64,000 nucleotides of DNA from Polyangium sp. 15x6 (GTDB lineage Bacteria > Myxococcota_A > Polyangia > Polyangiales > Polyangiaceae): the NCBI RefSeq assembly GCF_029960785.1, contig NZ_JASBQE010000049.1, positions 1 through 64,000 of the forward strand. Reading direction: 5' to 3'. The position numbers and the translations under genes are program-made. The stretch's first letter is position 1. Each line of letters opens with the position of its first letter. The notes under the pieces were generated by a model. The model saw nothing but the letters and a program-made list of their open reading frames with translations. It searched no databases and was not told the DNA's origin. Of this stretch, positions 16,880 through 24,948 are shown piece by piece.

Positions 16880-17551
16880 CTAGAAGTTCGGCTTGGCGAT
16901 CGTCAGCAGGTTGAAGACGCGCTCGGTGGTCGACTCCAGATCGTGCTGGATGTTCTTCGACCGCGTGTGGAGCAGGACGTGCGCGATCATGCAGAGCACG
17001 GCGATGCCGAGGCCGAACGCGGTGTTGTACATGGCCTCGGCGATGCCGTTCGAGAGCATCTGCTGCTTGACGGCGGCGGAGAGGCCGGGGGCCGAGATCG
17101 AGGCGAAGGTCTTGATGAGACCGCTGACGGTGCCGATGAGGCCGATCAGGGTGGCGATGTTCGCGAGGGACCAGAGGAGCGCGACGCGCTTCTCGACGGC
17201 GGGCTTGAGCTCGGAGAGCTTCTCGCTGAGGGCGGCGTCGATCTCGTCGGCGCCCTTGCTCGCCTGGGTGAGGCCGGCCTTGACGAGCTGCAGGATCGGG
17301 TAATCGCCGGCGTCGCAGAGCTTGATGGCGCGGTCGATGTTGCCTGCGACCACGAGCTTCTTGATCTGGGCGAAGAACTCCTTGGAGTTCACGCGGTAGC
17401 GATCGAGCTGGAAGTAGGCGCGCTCGATGATGACCGTCACCACGATCGCCGAGACGACGAGGTTCATCACGAGGAAGGTGGGGTTCTCCTTGATGGCCCC
17501 CCACATCCCGACCTCTCCTCCTTCGGACGCCAACATGAACAGGTGACGCAT
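16880..17551 (-). CDS. MotA/TolQ/ExbB proton-channel protein (cluster 1)
   Basis: 223 residues, three predicted TM helices: about 25-45 (LVMNLVVSAIVVTVIIERAYF), 118-150 with SLANIATLIGLIGTVSGLIKTF, and 155-190 with AMYNTAFGLGIAVLCMIAHVLL. GTVSGLI and the small-residue-rich third helix are TolQ/ExbB hallmarks. A later ATG at 17506 has the better ribosome site (GGAGGAG). The longer start is kept because the homologue at 18320 has the same pre-TM segment (EGG..GMW). It leads the minus-strand operon TolQ-TolR-TolR and is divergent from the second cluster. Confidence 0.88.
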   Translation of the reverse strand: MRHLFMLASEGGEVGMWGAIKENPTFLVMNLVVSAIVVTVIIERAYFQLDRYRVNSKEFFAQIKKLVVAGNIDRAIKLCDAGDYPILQLVKAGLTQASKGADEIDAALSEKLSELKPAVEKRVALLWSLANIATLIGLIGTVSGLIKTFASISAPGLSAAVKQQMLSNGIAEAMYNTAFGLGIAVLCMIAHVLLHTRSKNIQHDLESTTERVFNLLTIAKPNF

Positions 17552-18319
17552 CCTCGCAGTCCCTTTCTCTCCCTACCAAGTCACCAAGAGCGCCACGCGC
17601 CGTGGTTATGCCCCACGCGCAAAAGTCGCGTTGGGGCGCGACTATAGCCGTCGCTCGATCTCTCAGGCAAGCGACAGACGGCGCGTGTGAGCGGTGCCCC
17701 CGCGGAACGGTGACGTGTGCTGGTTGGGCTTCGTCCGATGAGGCTGGATCCTTCCAAGTTCGTGGCGAACGTGCAGTGTTTACCGTGTAGCTCGCGCGAT
17801 CTCGACCAAATGTTGCTTGACGAGAGAGGGTCTGAATCGCGAAGATGCCGGTCGCCTGGGCGATGAAGCTTCAACGAGGGCCGAATCGCGCTGGGTCGAC
17901 GGAGACGATGATCCTCGGATACCGGCCATTTGCCCCGTTCGGATGCGGGCGGGTAGACTGGCCCCGGAACACGCGAGCTCGTGCGCGATCACGGGATCTC
18001 GTGCTCCATCCGGGATCGCCGCTGACGAAGACACCCGAGACGGAACGAAGCCAAACACCCTACTTGCGTTGGGGCGTGCGGCTCGGCTAGCGTCCTGGTT
18101 CGCTTGGATGCTTGGCCGAAGTCGTACCCCCCCAGCGATGCAACGAAGCGGAATTCACGCGGAGAGCAACGAGCGGGGCGCGGGGCGCGAGGCCGCGACG
18201 GCCAGCGCGATCGCACGAAGACCGTCGCAGTAACTGCCGCATTCGATCCGGAATGGCTTTCATGTAGAGTGCGACACCTCGGCCCGAGCGGACGCGAGGC
18301 AAGCTGGAGGACCTGACAA
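17552..18319. other. 768-bp divergent intergenic region between the two TolQ clusters
   Basis: No ORF here has coding character. The longest, 138 codons at 17817-18233 plus, has no family signal, no clear ribosome site and an ordinary mixed composition. Base composition is less extreme than in the flanking genes. Visible elements are a hairpin GTCGCG-TTGGGG-CGCGAC (17625-17642) on the side of cluster 1 and the shared 11-mer GCGTTGGGGCG at 17628 and 18066, one near each operon. GGAGG at 18306-18310 serves the plus-strand TolQ gene. It presumably carries both promoters; none could be fixed. Confidence 0.5.
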
Positions 18320-18982
18320 ATGCACGCAGCGTACGAGCACTTCAAAGAAGGTGGATGGGGCATGTGGCCCATCTTGTTCTGGTCGATCCTCACGATCGGC
18401 ATCATCGTGGAGCGCTCCATCTATCTGTTCGGCGCGTCGATCAACAAGGACGTCTTCCTCGCCACGATGCAGAAGTGCATCCTCGCGGGTGACGTGGCCA
18501 AGGCCGTCAAGATGTGCTCCGCCGCCAACGCGCCGCTCGCCCGCATCGTGCAGGCTGGCCTCGTGAAGGTGAACCGTCCGGACGAGGAAGTTCAGGCTGC
18601 GATGGACGAGGCCGCGCTCCGCGAGCTTCCGCGCCTCAGCAAGAACACCGCGTACCTCGGCCTCCTCGCGAACCTCGCGATGCTCTCGGGCCTCCTCGGC
18701 ACCGTGACGGGTCTCATCATGGCATTCGGCTCCGTCTCCGGTGAGTCGATCGATCCGAGCCAGAAGGCGCGCGTTCTCGCGGCAGGCATCTCGGAGGCCA
18801 TGAACTGCACGGCGTTCGGCCTCGCCGTCGCGATCATCGCCCTCATCGGCTTCGCCATTCTCAACGGCAAGACGCAGCACCTCGAGGACGACATCAACGA
18901 GGCGTCGGTCATGGTGCTGAACCTCGTCGTGACGAACCGCCAGAAGGTGAACGTCGCGGCCGTGGGCCAGGCGGCTGCCTGA
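18320..18982 (+). CDS. MotA/TolQ/ExbB proton-channel protein (cluster 2)
   Basis: 220 residues, ATG with GGAGG 9 bases upstream. The first TM is WPILFWSILTIGIIVERSIYLF. The central helix has LGLLANLAMLSGLLGTVTGLIMAFG and the third has AMNCTAFGLAVAIIALIGFAIL. These are the ExbB/TolQ signature elements. It is clearly a paralogue of the protein at 16880-17551, with matching N-terminal EGG..GMW and GTV(S/T)GLI stretches. A strong GC hairpin follows its stop, ahead of the two TolR genes. It would form the pentameric ring of a proton-driven motor with the products of 19176 and 19750. Confidence 0.92.
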   Translation: MHAAYEHFKEGGWGMWPILFWSILTIGIIVERSIYLFGASINKDVFLATMQKCILAGDVAKAVKMCSAANAPLARIVQAGLVKVNRPDEEVQAAMDEAALRELPRLSKNTAYLGLLANLAMLSGLLGTVTGLIMAFGSVSGESIDPSQKARVLAAGISEAMNCTAFGLAVAIIALIGFAILNGKTQHLEDDINEASVMVLNLVVTNRQKVNVAAVGQAAA

Positions 18983-18993
18983 AATCCACCTCC

Positions 18994-19021
18994 GGGGCGG
19001 CGCCTGCGCCCGCGCCGCCCC
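18994..19021 (+). terminator. Hairpin between TolQ and TolR genes
   Basis: GGGGCGGCGC-CTGCGCCC-GCGCCGCCCC, a perfect 10-bp GC stem starting 11 bases past the TolQ stop, without a T-run. It probably causes partial termination or protects the tolQ message, lowering TolR output relative to TolQ. Confidence 0.5.
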
Positions 19022-19175
19022 CGCCGTGATCTCGGGAGAAACTTTCACCCAGATCCGTTGTCGTACAAAGGGCAATACCCTGCCCACGAGGGCGGGCAAC
19101 GGTAGCGTGTAGGGGGCGCGTCATGCGTCCCCATCGCAGTACGCTCGCGAGAGCGAGCATCGCAGGAGGCAGCCC

Positions 19176-19733
19176 ATGGGTGGCGTAGACGTAGGCAGCG
19201 AGGGCGGCAAAAAGAAAGCGACGAACGCGGAAATCAACATGGTCCCGTTCATCGACCTGTTGATGTGCACGATCGCGTTCCTCTTGATCACGGCTGTGTG
19301 GGTCACGAACTCGCGCATGAACGCGGACGCGCAGGTGCCTGGGCCGCCGAACCCCGACAAGGAACTCACGCCGCAGACGCCCGAGAAGGTGCTGAATCTG
19401 CACATCGGCGAGAGCGATTTCGCGCTCGTGTGGAAGCAGGGCGCGACCGTCGTGAGCGAGGTGCGTGTCCCCAAGCCGCCGCCGAGTGACAGCGCCGTGA
19501 TCCGGTATTCGGACCTCGCGAAGAAGATCGAGGCCGAGTGGAACAGCAACGGCAGCCATCGCGATCCGAGCGACAAGAAGCTCGATCAGGCGATCATGCA
19601 CACCGACAACCGCACGCCCTTCAAGGAGGTCGTCGCGGTGCTCGACGCGCTTTACGCGACGAAGCGCAAGGTGAAGCTCCCCGAGGGGGACAAGGATCTG
19701 CCGGTCTTCAACATGACGTTCTCCGTCCGCTGA
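19176..19733 (+). CDS. ExbD/TolR-family motor protein (cluster 2, first TolR)
   Basis: 185 residues. The start is ATG 19176 with GGAGG about 10 bases upstream. The TM helix INMVPFIDLLMCTIAFLLITAVW carries the conserved Asp at residue 27. The periplasmic domain is about 145 residues with DNRTPFKEVVAVLDALY, as in other TolR proteins. It is followed after 16 bases by a second TolR gene. It is the third member of a TolQ-hairpin-TolR-TolR-unknown operon and probably forms part of the rod inside the TolQ ring. Confidence 0.88.
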   Translation: MGGVDVGSEGGKKKATNAEINMVPFIDLLMCTIAFLLITAVWVTNSRMNADAQVPGPPNPDKELTPQTPEKVLNLHIGESDFALVWKQGATVVSEVRVPKPPPSDSAVIRYSDLAKKIEAEWNSNGSHRDPSDKKLDQAIMHTDNRTPFKEVVAVLDALYATKRKVKLPEGDKDLPVFNMTFSVR

Positions 19734-19749
19734 GCAAGGGAGACCTGAG

Positions 19750-20337
19750 ATGGGTGGCCACGCCAAACCTCCGGCGAAACATCACAACCCGCACGCGCAC
19801 GTCATCCACCAGCCTGGCCGGCGGTTGATGCACCACATCCCGCTGAAGTTCGTGTGGAACAAGGTAGCGGGACACGGCAGGCGGAGCGGCAACGCCGCGC
19901 TGAACCTGGTCAGCTTCATCGACTTCTTGATCACCACCGTCATCTTCCTCCTGATGTCCTTCTCGGCGTCCGGTGAGATCACGGTCGACAAGAACGTCAA
20001 GCTGCCGAAGGCCGAGAACGTCGAGGACATCATCGACGCGCCGATGGTCGCCGTGAACGGCAACCAGATCCTCGTCGACGGCACGCTCGCCGGCTCGACG
20101 CGCGCGATCGAGGAGCTCGGCCGTATGCAGAAGATCGACGAGCTCTTCAACCTCCTGAAGAACAAGCGCGAGCTCTGGAAGCAGGTGCAGCCGAACAAGC
20201 CGTTCCCCGGCGTCTGCATCCTCCAGGTCGACTCGAACGTGCCCGCGATCGTCGTGAAGAGCGTCTTCCAGACCGCTGCGTTCGCCGGTTACCCGAACGT
20301 CAGCTTCATGGTCGCCAAGCTCCCCAAGAGCGGCTGA
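19750..20337 (+). CDS. ExbD/TolR-family motor protein (cluster 2, second TolR)
   Basis: 195 residues. It has an unusual His-rich N-terminal tail (HAKPPAKHHNPHAHVIH) of about 45 residues before the TM helix LNLVSFIDFLITTVIFLLMSF with Asp 58. The periplasmic domain contains VDSNVPAIVVKSVFQTAAFAGYPNVSFMVAK, the typical TolR end. The His tail would lie in the cytoplasm and could bind metal or respond to pH. The first TolR in the cluster lacks such a tail, so the two are not redundant copies. Confidence 0.87.
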   Translation: MGGHAKPPAKHHNPHAHVIHQPGRRLMHHIPLKFVWNKVAGHGRRSGNAALNLVSFIDFLITTVIFLLMSFSASGEITVDKNVKLPKAENVEDIIDAPMVAVNGNQILVDGTLAGSTRAIEELGRMQKIDELFNLLKNKRELWKQVQPNKPFPGVCILQVDSNVPAIVVKSVFQTAAFAGYPNVSFMVAKLPKSG

Positions 20338-20348
20338 AAGCTACCCCC

Positions 20349-21380
20349 ATGCCGCCCAGCGCGGATGAACGACCCCGCGGCCTGCCCTCGCTGAACCAGT
20401 CCAAGCAGGATCGCGGGGCGGGCCGTATGCGGTGGCCCGCCCCCAAAGTCTGGGCCTGGATCGGCCTCGTGATGGCCGTCACGGTCATCTTCCAGTGGAA
20501 GTGGGCCCAAGGCCGCCTCGAGAGCGAACGAAGCGGCATCCTCGCCAAACAACGCGCCGTCGTCGCCGAGCTCGGCCCTCGCTGGTTTCCCCTGCGTGAC
20601 CGGATCGAGCGCTGGACGGTCGACCTCGCGAAGGAGCCGTCCTCGGACGTCGTCGAGACGGAGATCCTCAAGGCCTGGAACTTCCGCGACAAACCCGGCA
20701 TCTACCTCCGCCTCGACGCCGACCAGGCCACGAGCGCCGAGGCCATCCGCAAAGCCGCGAACGATTCGTTGCGGGATGGGTTCACCGCCTGCCTGTTCAC
20801 GGCGGACAACAAGAACCAGCTCTCCGGCAAGGAGTGCAAGCTCACCCGCGACTGCGCCTTCGGCGAGATCTGCAACGAGCTCGATCGCTGCGCGCCGCCC
20901 GCGCAACCGTACAACCTGCGCGTCGCGTACCGAGCGATGCGTATCCTCTCCGAGGACTGGGTGCGGGAGGCGCAGGAAGCATCGGGTGAGCTGAAGTTGC
21001 GCGCGCTCACGAGCTTTTTCGAGGACGCGGTCCGCGACGACATTCCGATCGCGGTCGATCTGCTCACCCGCGCGCAGTACTTCGCCGTCGTCCTCGACGA
21101 GACGCCGCCGAACTTTCAGGTCCCCGCGGGCATGTCGAAGTCCGAGGCCCTGCGCGCCGTGCCCCACGCGTCGCGCGTCGGCATCTGGCGGCTTTCGGAC
21201 AACAAGCTGGTCCTCCGCATCCGCCGTTCGCCCGAGGTGGAGCTCAAGATGGCCGGCGCGCAGCTCGACGAGCGTGTCGTGAACGCCCAGAAGCGCCAGG
21301 CCTTGAGCTGCGCGCTCGCGAATGCCGTCCGCGACGCGATGGGCGATACCCAGGCGGGTGTCGTCCCGCCCGAGCCGTAA
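20349..21380 (+). CDS. Hypothetical single-pass membrane protein in the motor operon
   Basis: 343 residues, starting 11 bases after the second TolR stop, so probably co-transcribed. One TM helix lies at about residues 35-51 (WAWIGLVMAVTVIFQWKW), followed by a periplasmic domain of about 290 residues. That domain has four closely spaced Cys (CKLTRDCAFGEICNELDRC), likely two disulphides, and a possible ligand-binding C-terminal part. No known family is recognised. The operon position suggests an accessory or adaptor protein of the TolQ/TolR motor, for example a link to the cell wall or outer membrane. That role is inference. Confidence 0.78.
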   Translation: MPPSADERPRGLPSLNQSKQDRGAGRMRWPAPKVWAWIGLVMAVTVIFQWKWAQGRLESERSGILAKQRAVVAELGPRWFPLRDRIERWTVDLAKEPSSDVVETEILKAWNFRDKPGIYLRLDADQATSAEAIRKAANDSLRDGFTACLFTADNKNQLSGKECKLTRDCAFGEICNELDRCAPPAQPYNLRVAYRAMRILSEDWVREAQEASGELKLRALTSFFEDAVRDDIPIAVDLLTRAQYFAVVLDETPPNFQVPAGMSKSEALRAVPHASRVGIWRLSDNKLVLRIRRSPEVELKMAGAQLDERVVNAQKRQALSCALANAVRDAMGDTQAGVVPPEP

Positions 21381-21391
21381 AACGCGCTCTC

Positions 21392-22654
21392 TCAGCTTTC
21401 CGAAAAACCCCGCGCCAGGATGTGCAGATCCGTGAGGTTCTGCCCCGTCGGGCCCGTTTCGATCGCCGTGCCGAGGGCGCGGTGGATCGCTGCATCGTCG
21501 TAGCCGGCGAGGGCGGCGTCGATTCGCGCTGCATCGAAGTCACCCGCCGCGCCGGAGCTCACGACCGCGCCCGCGGCCGACGAGCTTCCGTCGGTGCCGT
21601 CCGAGGCGCCGCAGAGGAGCGCGACGCCCGGCGGGAGTTTTTTCAGAGCGGCCAGCGCGACCCAGCCCGCGCGTCCGCCGCGTCCACGCACGGCTGGTAA
21701 GGCGAGCGTCGGCTCGCAGGCGACGACGATCGCGTTGCCCGGGGCGAGGGCCGCGGCCTGCGCGAGGCGCTTCTCCACGACGTCACGCGCGTCCCCGCCT
21801 TCGGGTGGCTCGATCCGGACGGAAAAACCCCGAGCGGAGAGGTTCGCGGCGGCCGCGCGGGCGAAGTCCTCGGGGCCGGCGAGCAAGCGGGCTTCGGTGC
21901 GCGTGGGAAAGGGTTTTTCCGTGGTGTCGTCGAGGTAGGGCGCGAGGCGCGCGGCGAGCTCCGCCGGCGCGTATCGGGCGAGCGCGGCGCGCGCTTCGGT
22001 CGCGGTCGTGGGATCGGGGACCGTGGGGCCGGAGCCGATGTCGTGGAGCGCTCCGCCGACGACGTCGGAGAGGGCGAGCGTCTCCACGAGCGCGGGCGCG
22101 GCCGCGGCGGCGAGGCGTCCGCCCTTGATGCGCGAGAGGTGGCGGCGGACGAGGTTCACGTCGTGGATGGGCGCGCCGCCTTCGAGGAGCGCGCGGACGA
22201 CGCGGCGTTCGTCCTCGAGGTCGAGCCCGGGCGGAGGCAACACGAGGAGCGCGGAGCTGCCGCCCGAGATCAACGCGAGGACGCGATCGTCGGGGCCGAG
22301 GCCATCGACGTGCGCGAGGGCCGCGTGGGCGGCTGCGACGCTGCGTTCGTCGGGGACAGGGTGCGCGGCGTGGAGGACGACGGGCGAGCCGCGGAGCTCG
22401 AGCCCACGAAAGTCGATGGGCGCGCCGTCGACGGTCACGACGAGCGAGGCTTCGATGCAATCGCCCCAGCGGGAAAGGGCGCCCCGCGCCATCGCGCCGG
22501 CCGCTTTGCCCGCGGCGAAGAGCCGTACTCGCGCGCCCTCGGGAGGCCGCGGGGGCAAGGCCTCGGCGACGAGGCGCGCGGGGTCGAGCGCGGCCAGGCT
22601 TTCGAGGAAGACCTCGGCGAGGATGCGCCGCAGGGCCTCCTCGGCGGCGCTCAT
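21392..22654 (-). CDS. Glycerate 2-kinase (type II, DUF4147/MOFRL)
   Basis: 420 residues from ATG 22654, overlapping the stop of the upstream gene by 4 bases. Landmarks of the GckA/TtuD family are RLFAAGKAAGAMA near residue 45, LISGGSSALL (about 131), LVRRHLSRIKGGRLA, LALSDVVGG and, in the MOFRL part, CGASDGTDGSSSAAGAVV. The family phosphorylates D-glycerate to 2-phosphoglycerate with ATP, feeding glycolysis, often after glyoxylate or tartronate use. It is the last gene of an overlapping three-gene unit. The longer upstream ORF is a different frame of the barrel gene and is not used. Confidence 0.93.
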   Translation of the reverse strand: MSAAEEALRRILAEVFLESLAALDPARLVAEALPPRPPEGARVRLFAAGKAAGAMARGALSRWGDCIEASLVVTVDGAPIDFRGLELRGSPVVLHAAHPVPDERSVAAAHAALAHVDGLGPDDRVLALISGGSSALLVLPPPGLDLEDERRVVRALLEGGAPIHDVNLVRRHLSRIKGGRLAAAAAPALVETLALSDVVGGALHDIGSGPTVPDPTTATEARAALARYAPAELAARLAPYLDDTTEKPFPTRTEARLLAGPEDFARAAAANLSARGFSVRIEPPEGGDARDVVEKRLAQAAALAPGNAIVVACEPTLALPAVRGRGGRAGWVALAALKKLPPGVALLCGASDGTDGSSSAAGAVVSSGAAGDFDAARIDAALAGYDDAAIHRALGTAIETGPTGQNLTDLHILARGFSES

Positions 22655-23310
22655 CGCGCGAGCCGATCGGCCGCGTCCACGAGGTGAACGGGCACGATGT
22701 GCCGCCAGGCGAGCGTGACCGAGAGCTGCGCGCCCTGGTCGATCAGGCGGAAAGGCCCCGCGTCGGCGAACGCGGTTGGCCGGACGCGGAGCGCGCCCCG
22801 CACGCCGAGCACCGGCCCCGTCGCGGTGGCGAAAAACGGGATGCCGATCCCCATGGAGAACTCGAACCCCGGCTCGGAGCCGAACGTGCCTCCGCGCGGC
22901 GCTTCCCAGAAGGCGCCCATGCCGAGGGCGAACGAGTCGAGGATGAGGTCGAGGCGCGCGGGCCCGTGCTCCAGGTTCGTCGCGAAGCGGCCGAGGTAGA
23001 GCGGCTCGAGCACCACGCCAGCCGCGATCGATCGCGTGACCGCTGGGCCGTCCGTGCCGAGGGCGTCCGTGTAGTGCACGTACAGGCCCGCCGACGAGAG
23101 GTACAGAAGGGACGCGTGCGCGGCGAGCGCGGGGCCTCCGCGGGCGAAGGCAGCGCCGGCGCCGATGCGCATGTCGAGGTCGCCGTCGAGGCGCCCGTAC
23201 ACGCCGTCGGGCCCGTCGTCCTCGGCGCGCGCGGGCGCGGCCGAGCATGCGAGCATGAGCAGCGCGGCGAGGCCCGCGCCGCGCGCCGAAGAGACGCGCG
23301 CGCGGTTCAA
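22651..23310 (-). CDS. Outer-membrane beta-barrel-like hypothetical protein
   Basis: 219 residues with a signal peptide ending near PARAED (about residue 30). The rest alternates short hydrophobic strands with Gly turns (DMRIGAGAAF, SLLYLSSAGLYVHY, ARLDLILDSFALGMGAFW, FEFSMGIGIPFF, LGVRGALRVR, QLSVTLAWRHIVPVHL), as in small 8-10-stranded barrels. No family name can be given. Its start and stop codons overlap the neighbours by 4 bases on both sides (ATGA), so it is translationally coupled between the HD phosphohydrolase and glycerate kinase genes, a puzzling mix of cytoplasmic and outer-membrane products. Confidence 0.8.
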   Translation of the reverse strand: MNRARVSSARGAGLAALLMLACSAAPARAEDDGPDGVYGRLDGDLDMRIGAGAAFARGGPALAAHASLLYLSSAGLYVHYTDALGTDGPAVTRSIAAGVVLEPLYLGRFATNLEHGPARLDLILDSFALGMGAFWEAPRGGTFGSEPGFEFSMGIGIPFFATATGPVLGVRGALRVRPTAFADAGPFRLIDQGAQLSVTLAWRHIVPVHLVDAADRLAR

Positions 23311-24665
23311 CGGACGAACGCCTCCCGCATCGCGTCGCGCAGCTCCGGGGCGAAGATCAACCGGCAGCGGGTGAGCGTCTCGTTGCGCAGACGATCGAGC
23401 AAGAACGAAACCTCCGACGGGGGACGGGGTCTGCCTTTGGGGAAGACCACGTGCAGCGAGTCGTCCTCGGCATACGGCGTGTCCGTCGCGACGTCGAGGC
23501 CCACGTAGAGGTCCGGATCGAGCCCCCGTTCCTCGGCGATCGCGCGCGCGGTGGCGAGCGCCTTCGTTCGCGCCTCGTCGTCGATCGCGCCGAACGCGTG
23601 GCTCGTGGATCCCTCGTCCTCCCCGTGCGCCTCCGGCGAGAGCTCGATCGTCTTGAAGAGCGAGCGCGCGCGGAGCCTCCGGCAGAGATCACTCAGCGTC
23701 GGGTCCTTCGCCTCCTCCCACGCGTGGATGGCGCCGAGCAGGACCTGGTCGTCGAGATCGAGGTACTGCTCGAGCGTGGGTACGTCCCCGGCGGCGACGG
23801 CGGCGATCGCGGGTGGCAGGACGGGCAAGCGCGTGCCATCCACGACGAGCGCGAGGGCACGACGGAGGATCGCGCCGATCATCCACTCCGCCGCGCGCGT
23901 GGCTTTGTGAAAGTAGACCTGCTGGAACATGAAGTAGCGCGCGAGCAGGAACGACTCGATCGCGACGATGCCCTTCTGCCCGTCGATGGCGAGCGAGGGC
24001 GCGTGGTGGCCGGGTGGGCCGCTCGGCTCGCTGAAGCGGAGGCTGCGGAGCAGCCATGGCAGGTCGTAGTCGCCGTAGCGCACGCCTGTCGCGTGTGCGT
24101 CGCGCAAGAGATAGTCGCAGCGATCGACGTCGAAGGTGCCGCTGACCGCGCGCGCGAGATAGGGCAGCTCGTGCTTGCCCGCGACGAGATCGGCCACGCG
24201 TCGCGGCAGGCTCGGGTCGTCCTCGGCGAGGATCTGGTGCAGCTCGCATGCCGGGTCGAGCAGGATTCGGGCGGTCCAGGTCTCGTGCTCGACGGCGCCT
24301 GGCATCGCAGCCTCGAAGAGATGCGAGAGCGGTCCGTGCCCGACGTCGTGGAGCAGCGCCGCCGCGATGGCATCGCGCGCGCGTTCGCTCGTCACGCGTT
24401 GCCAGAACGGCAGCTCTCGATCGATCTGCCTGAGCCGCACGAGCAGGAGCTTCATCACGTGCGCGGCGCCGATCGCGTGCGAGAAGCGCGTGTGCTCCGC
24501 GCCCGGATACGCGAGCGAGGTGAGCCCGAGCTGGCGGATGCGCCGGAGCCGTTGCATCTCTCGTGCGCCGAGGAGTCGCGGCACGATCGAGTCTTCTTCA
24601 CTTTCGAACGCGACGAGCCCATGCACCGGGTCACGCAGGATCACGCTTGTCCTCCAGGAATCCAT
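23307..24665 (-). CDS. HD-domain phosphohydrolase (dNTPase-like)
   Basis: 452 residues from ATG 24665, chosen because conservation begins at VILRDPVHG and the upstream ATG (24692) has its AGGAG touching the start. HD metal-site residues are HTRFSHAIG (about 59), LLHDVGHGPLSHL (about 103) and DRCDYLLRDAHATGV, the fingerprint of the COG1078 branch close to dGTP triphosphohydrolases. It probably hydrolyses (d)NTPs or another phosphate ester in the cytoplasm; the exact substrate is open. It is the first gene of the overlapping minus-strand unit and is divergent from the XPB-like gene at 24949. Confidence 0.9.
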   Translation of the reverse strand: MDSWRTSVILRDPVHGLVAFESEEDSIVPRLLGAREMQRLRRIRQLGLTSLAYPGAEHTRFSHAIGAAHVMKLLLVRLRQIDRELPFWQRVTSERARDAIAAALLHDVGHGPLSHLFEAAMPGAVEHETWTARILLDPACELHQILAEDDPSLPRRVADLVAGKHELPYLARAVSGTFDVDRCDYLLRDAHATGVRYGDYDLPWLLRSLRFSEPSGPPGHHAPSLAIDGQKGIVAIESFLLARYFMFQQVYFHKATRAAEWMIGAILRRALALVVDGTRLPVLPPAIAAVAAGDVPTLEQYLDLDDQVLLGAIHAWEEAKDPTLSDLCRRLRARSLFKTIELSPEAHGEDEGSTSHAFGAIDDEARTKALATARAIAEERGLDPDLYVGLDVATDTPYAEDDSLHVVFPKGRPRPPSEVSFLLDRLRNETLTRCRLIFAPELRDAMREAFVR

Positions 24666-24948
24666 CGTAGTCCCGCATCGCTTGTCCGGCATCTCCTGCG
24701 CGCGTCGGGAGTTCCCCGACGCCTTCGATCACGCTCGAAAAATTCCCGGAAAAACCCATGTCGAAATCCAGTCGTGGTAGCAGCGGAGCCCATGCAGGTC
24801 GGCGCGAGATGCGCACGAAAACGGCGCGAAGACACGCAGAAATGCGCCGATTGGGGGGTGTCGGTGTTCACTTCGTCGTGTAGTGTCGTTCGTTGGACGT
24901 GAAGCGAGTCGATGCATCCGAAAACCCTCCTCCCATGTCGGTGATGTC

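Noticed and set aside
12791-17647. 1618-codon plus-strand ORF across the SNF2 gene and motor cluster 1
   Set aside because: It shadows three confidently identified genes in other frames; it is Arg/Ala/Gly-rich with no domain, as expected in very GC-rich DNA.
17817-18233. 138-codon plus-strand ORF in the motor intergenic region
   Set aside because: No ribosome site, no family signal and weaker codon bias than real genes nearby; treated as non-coding.
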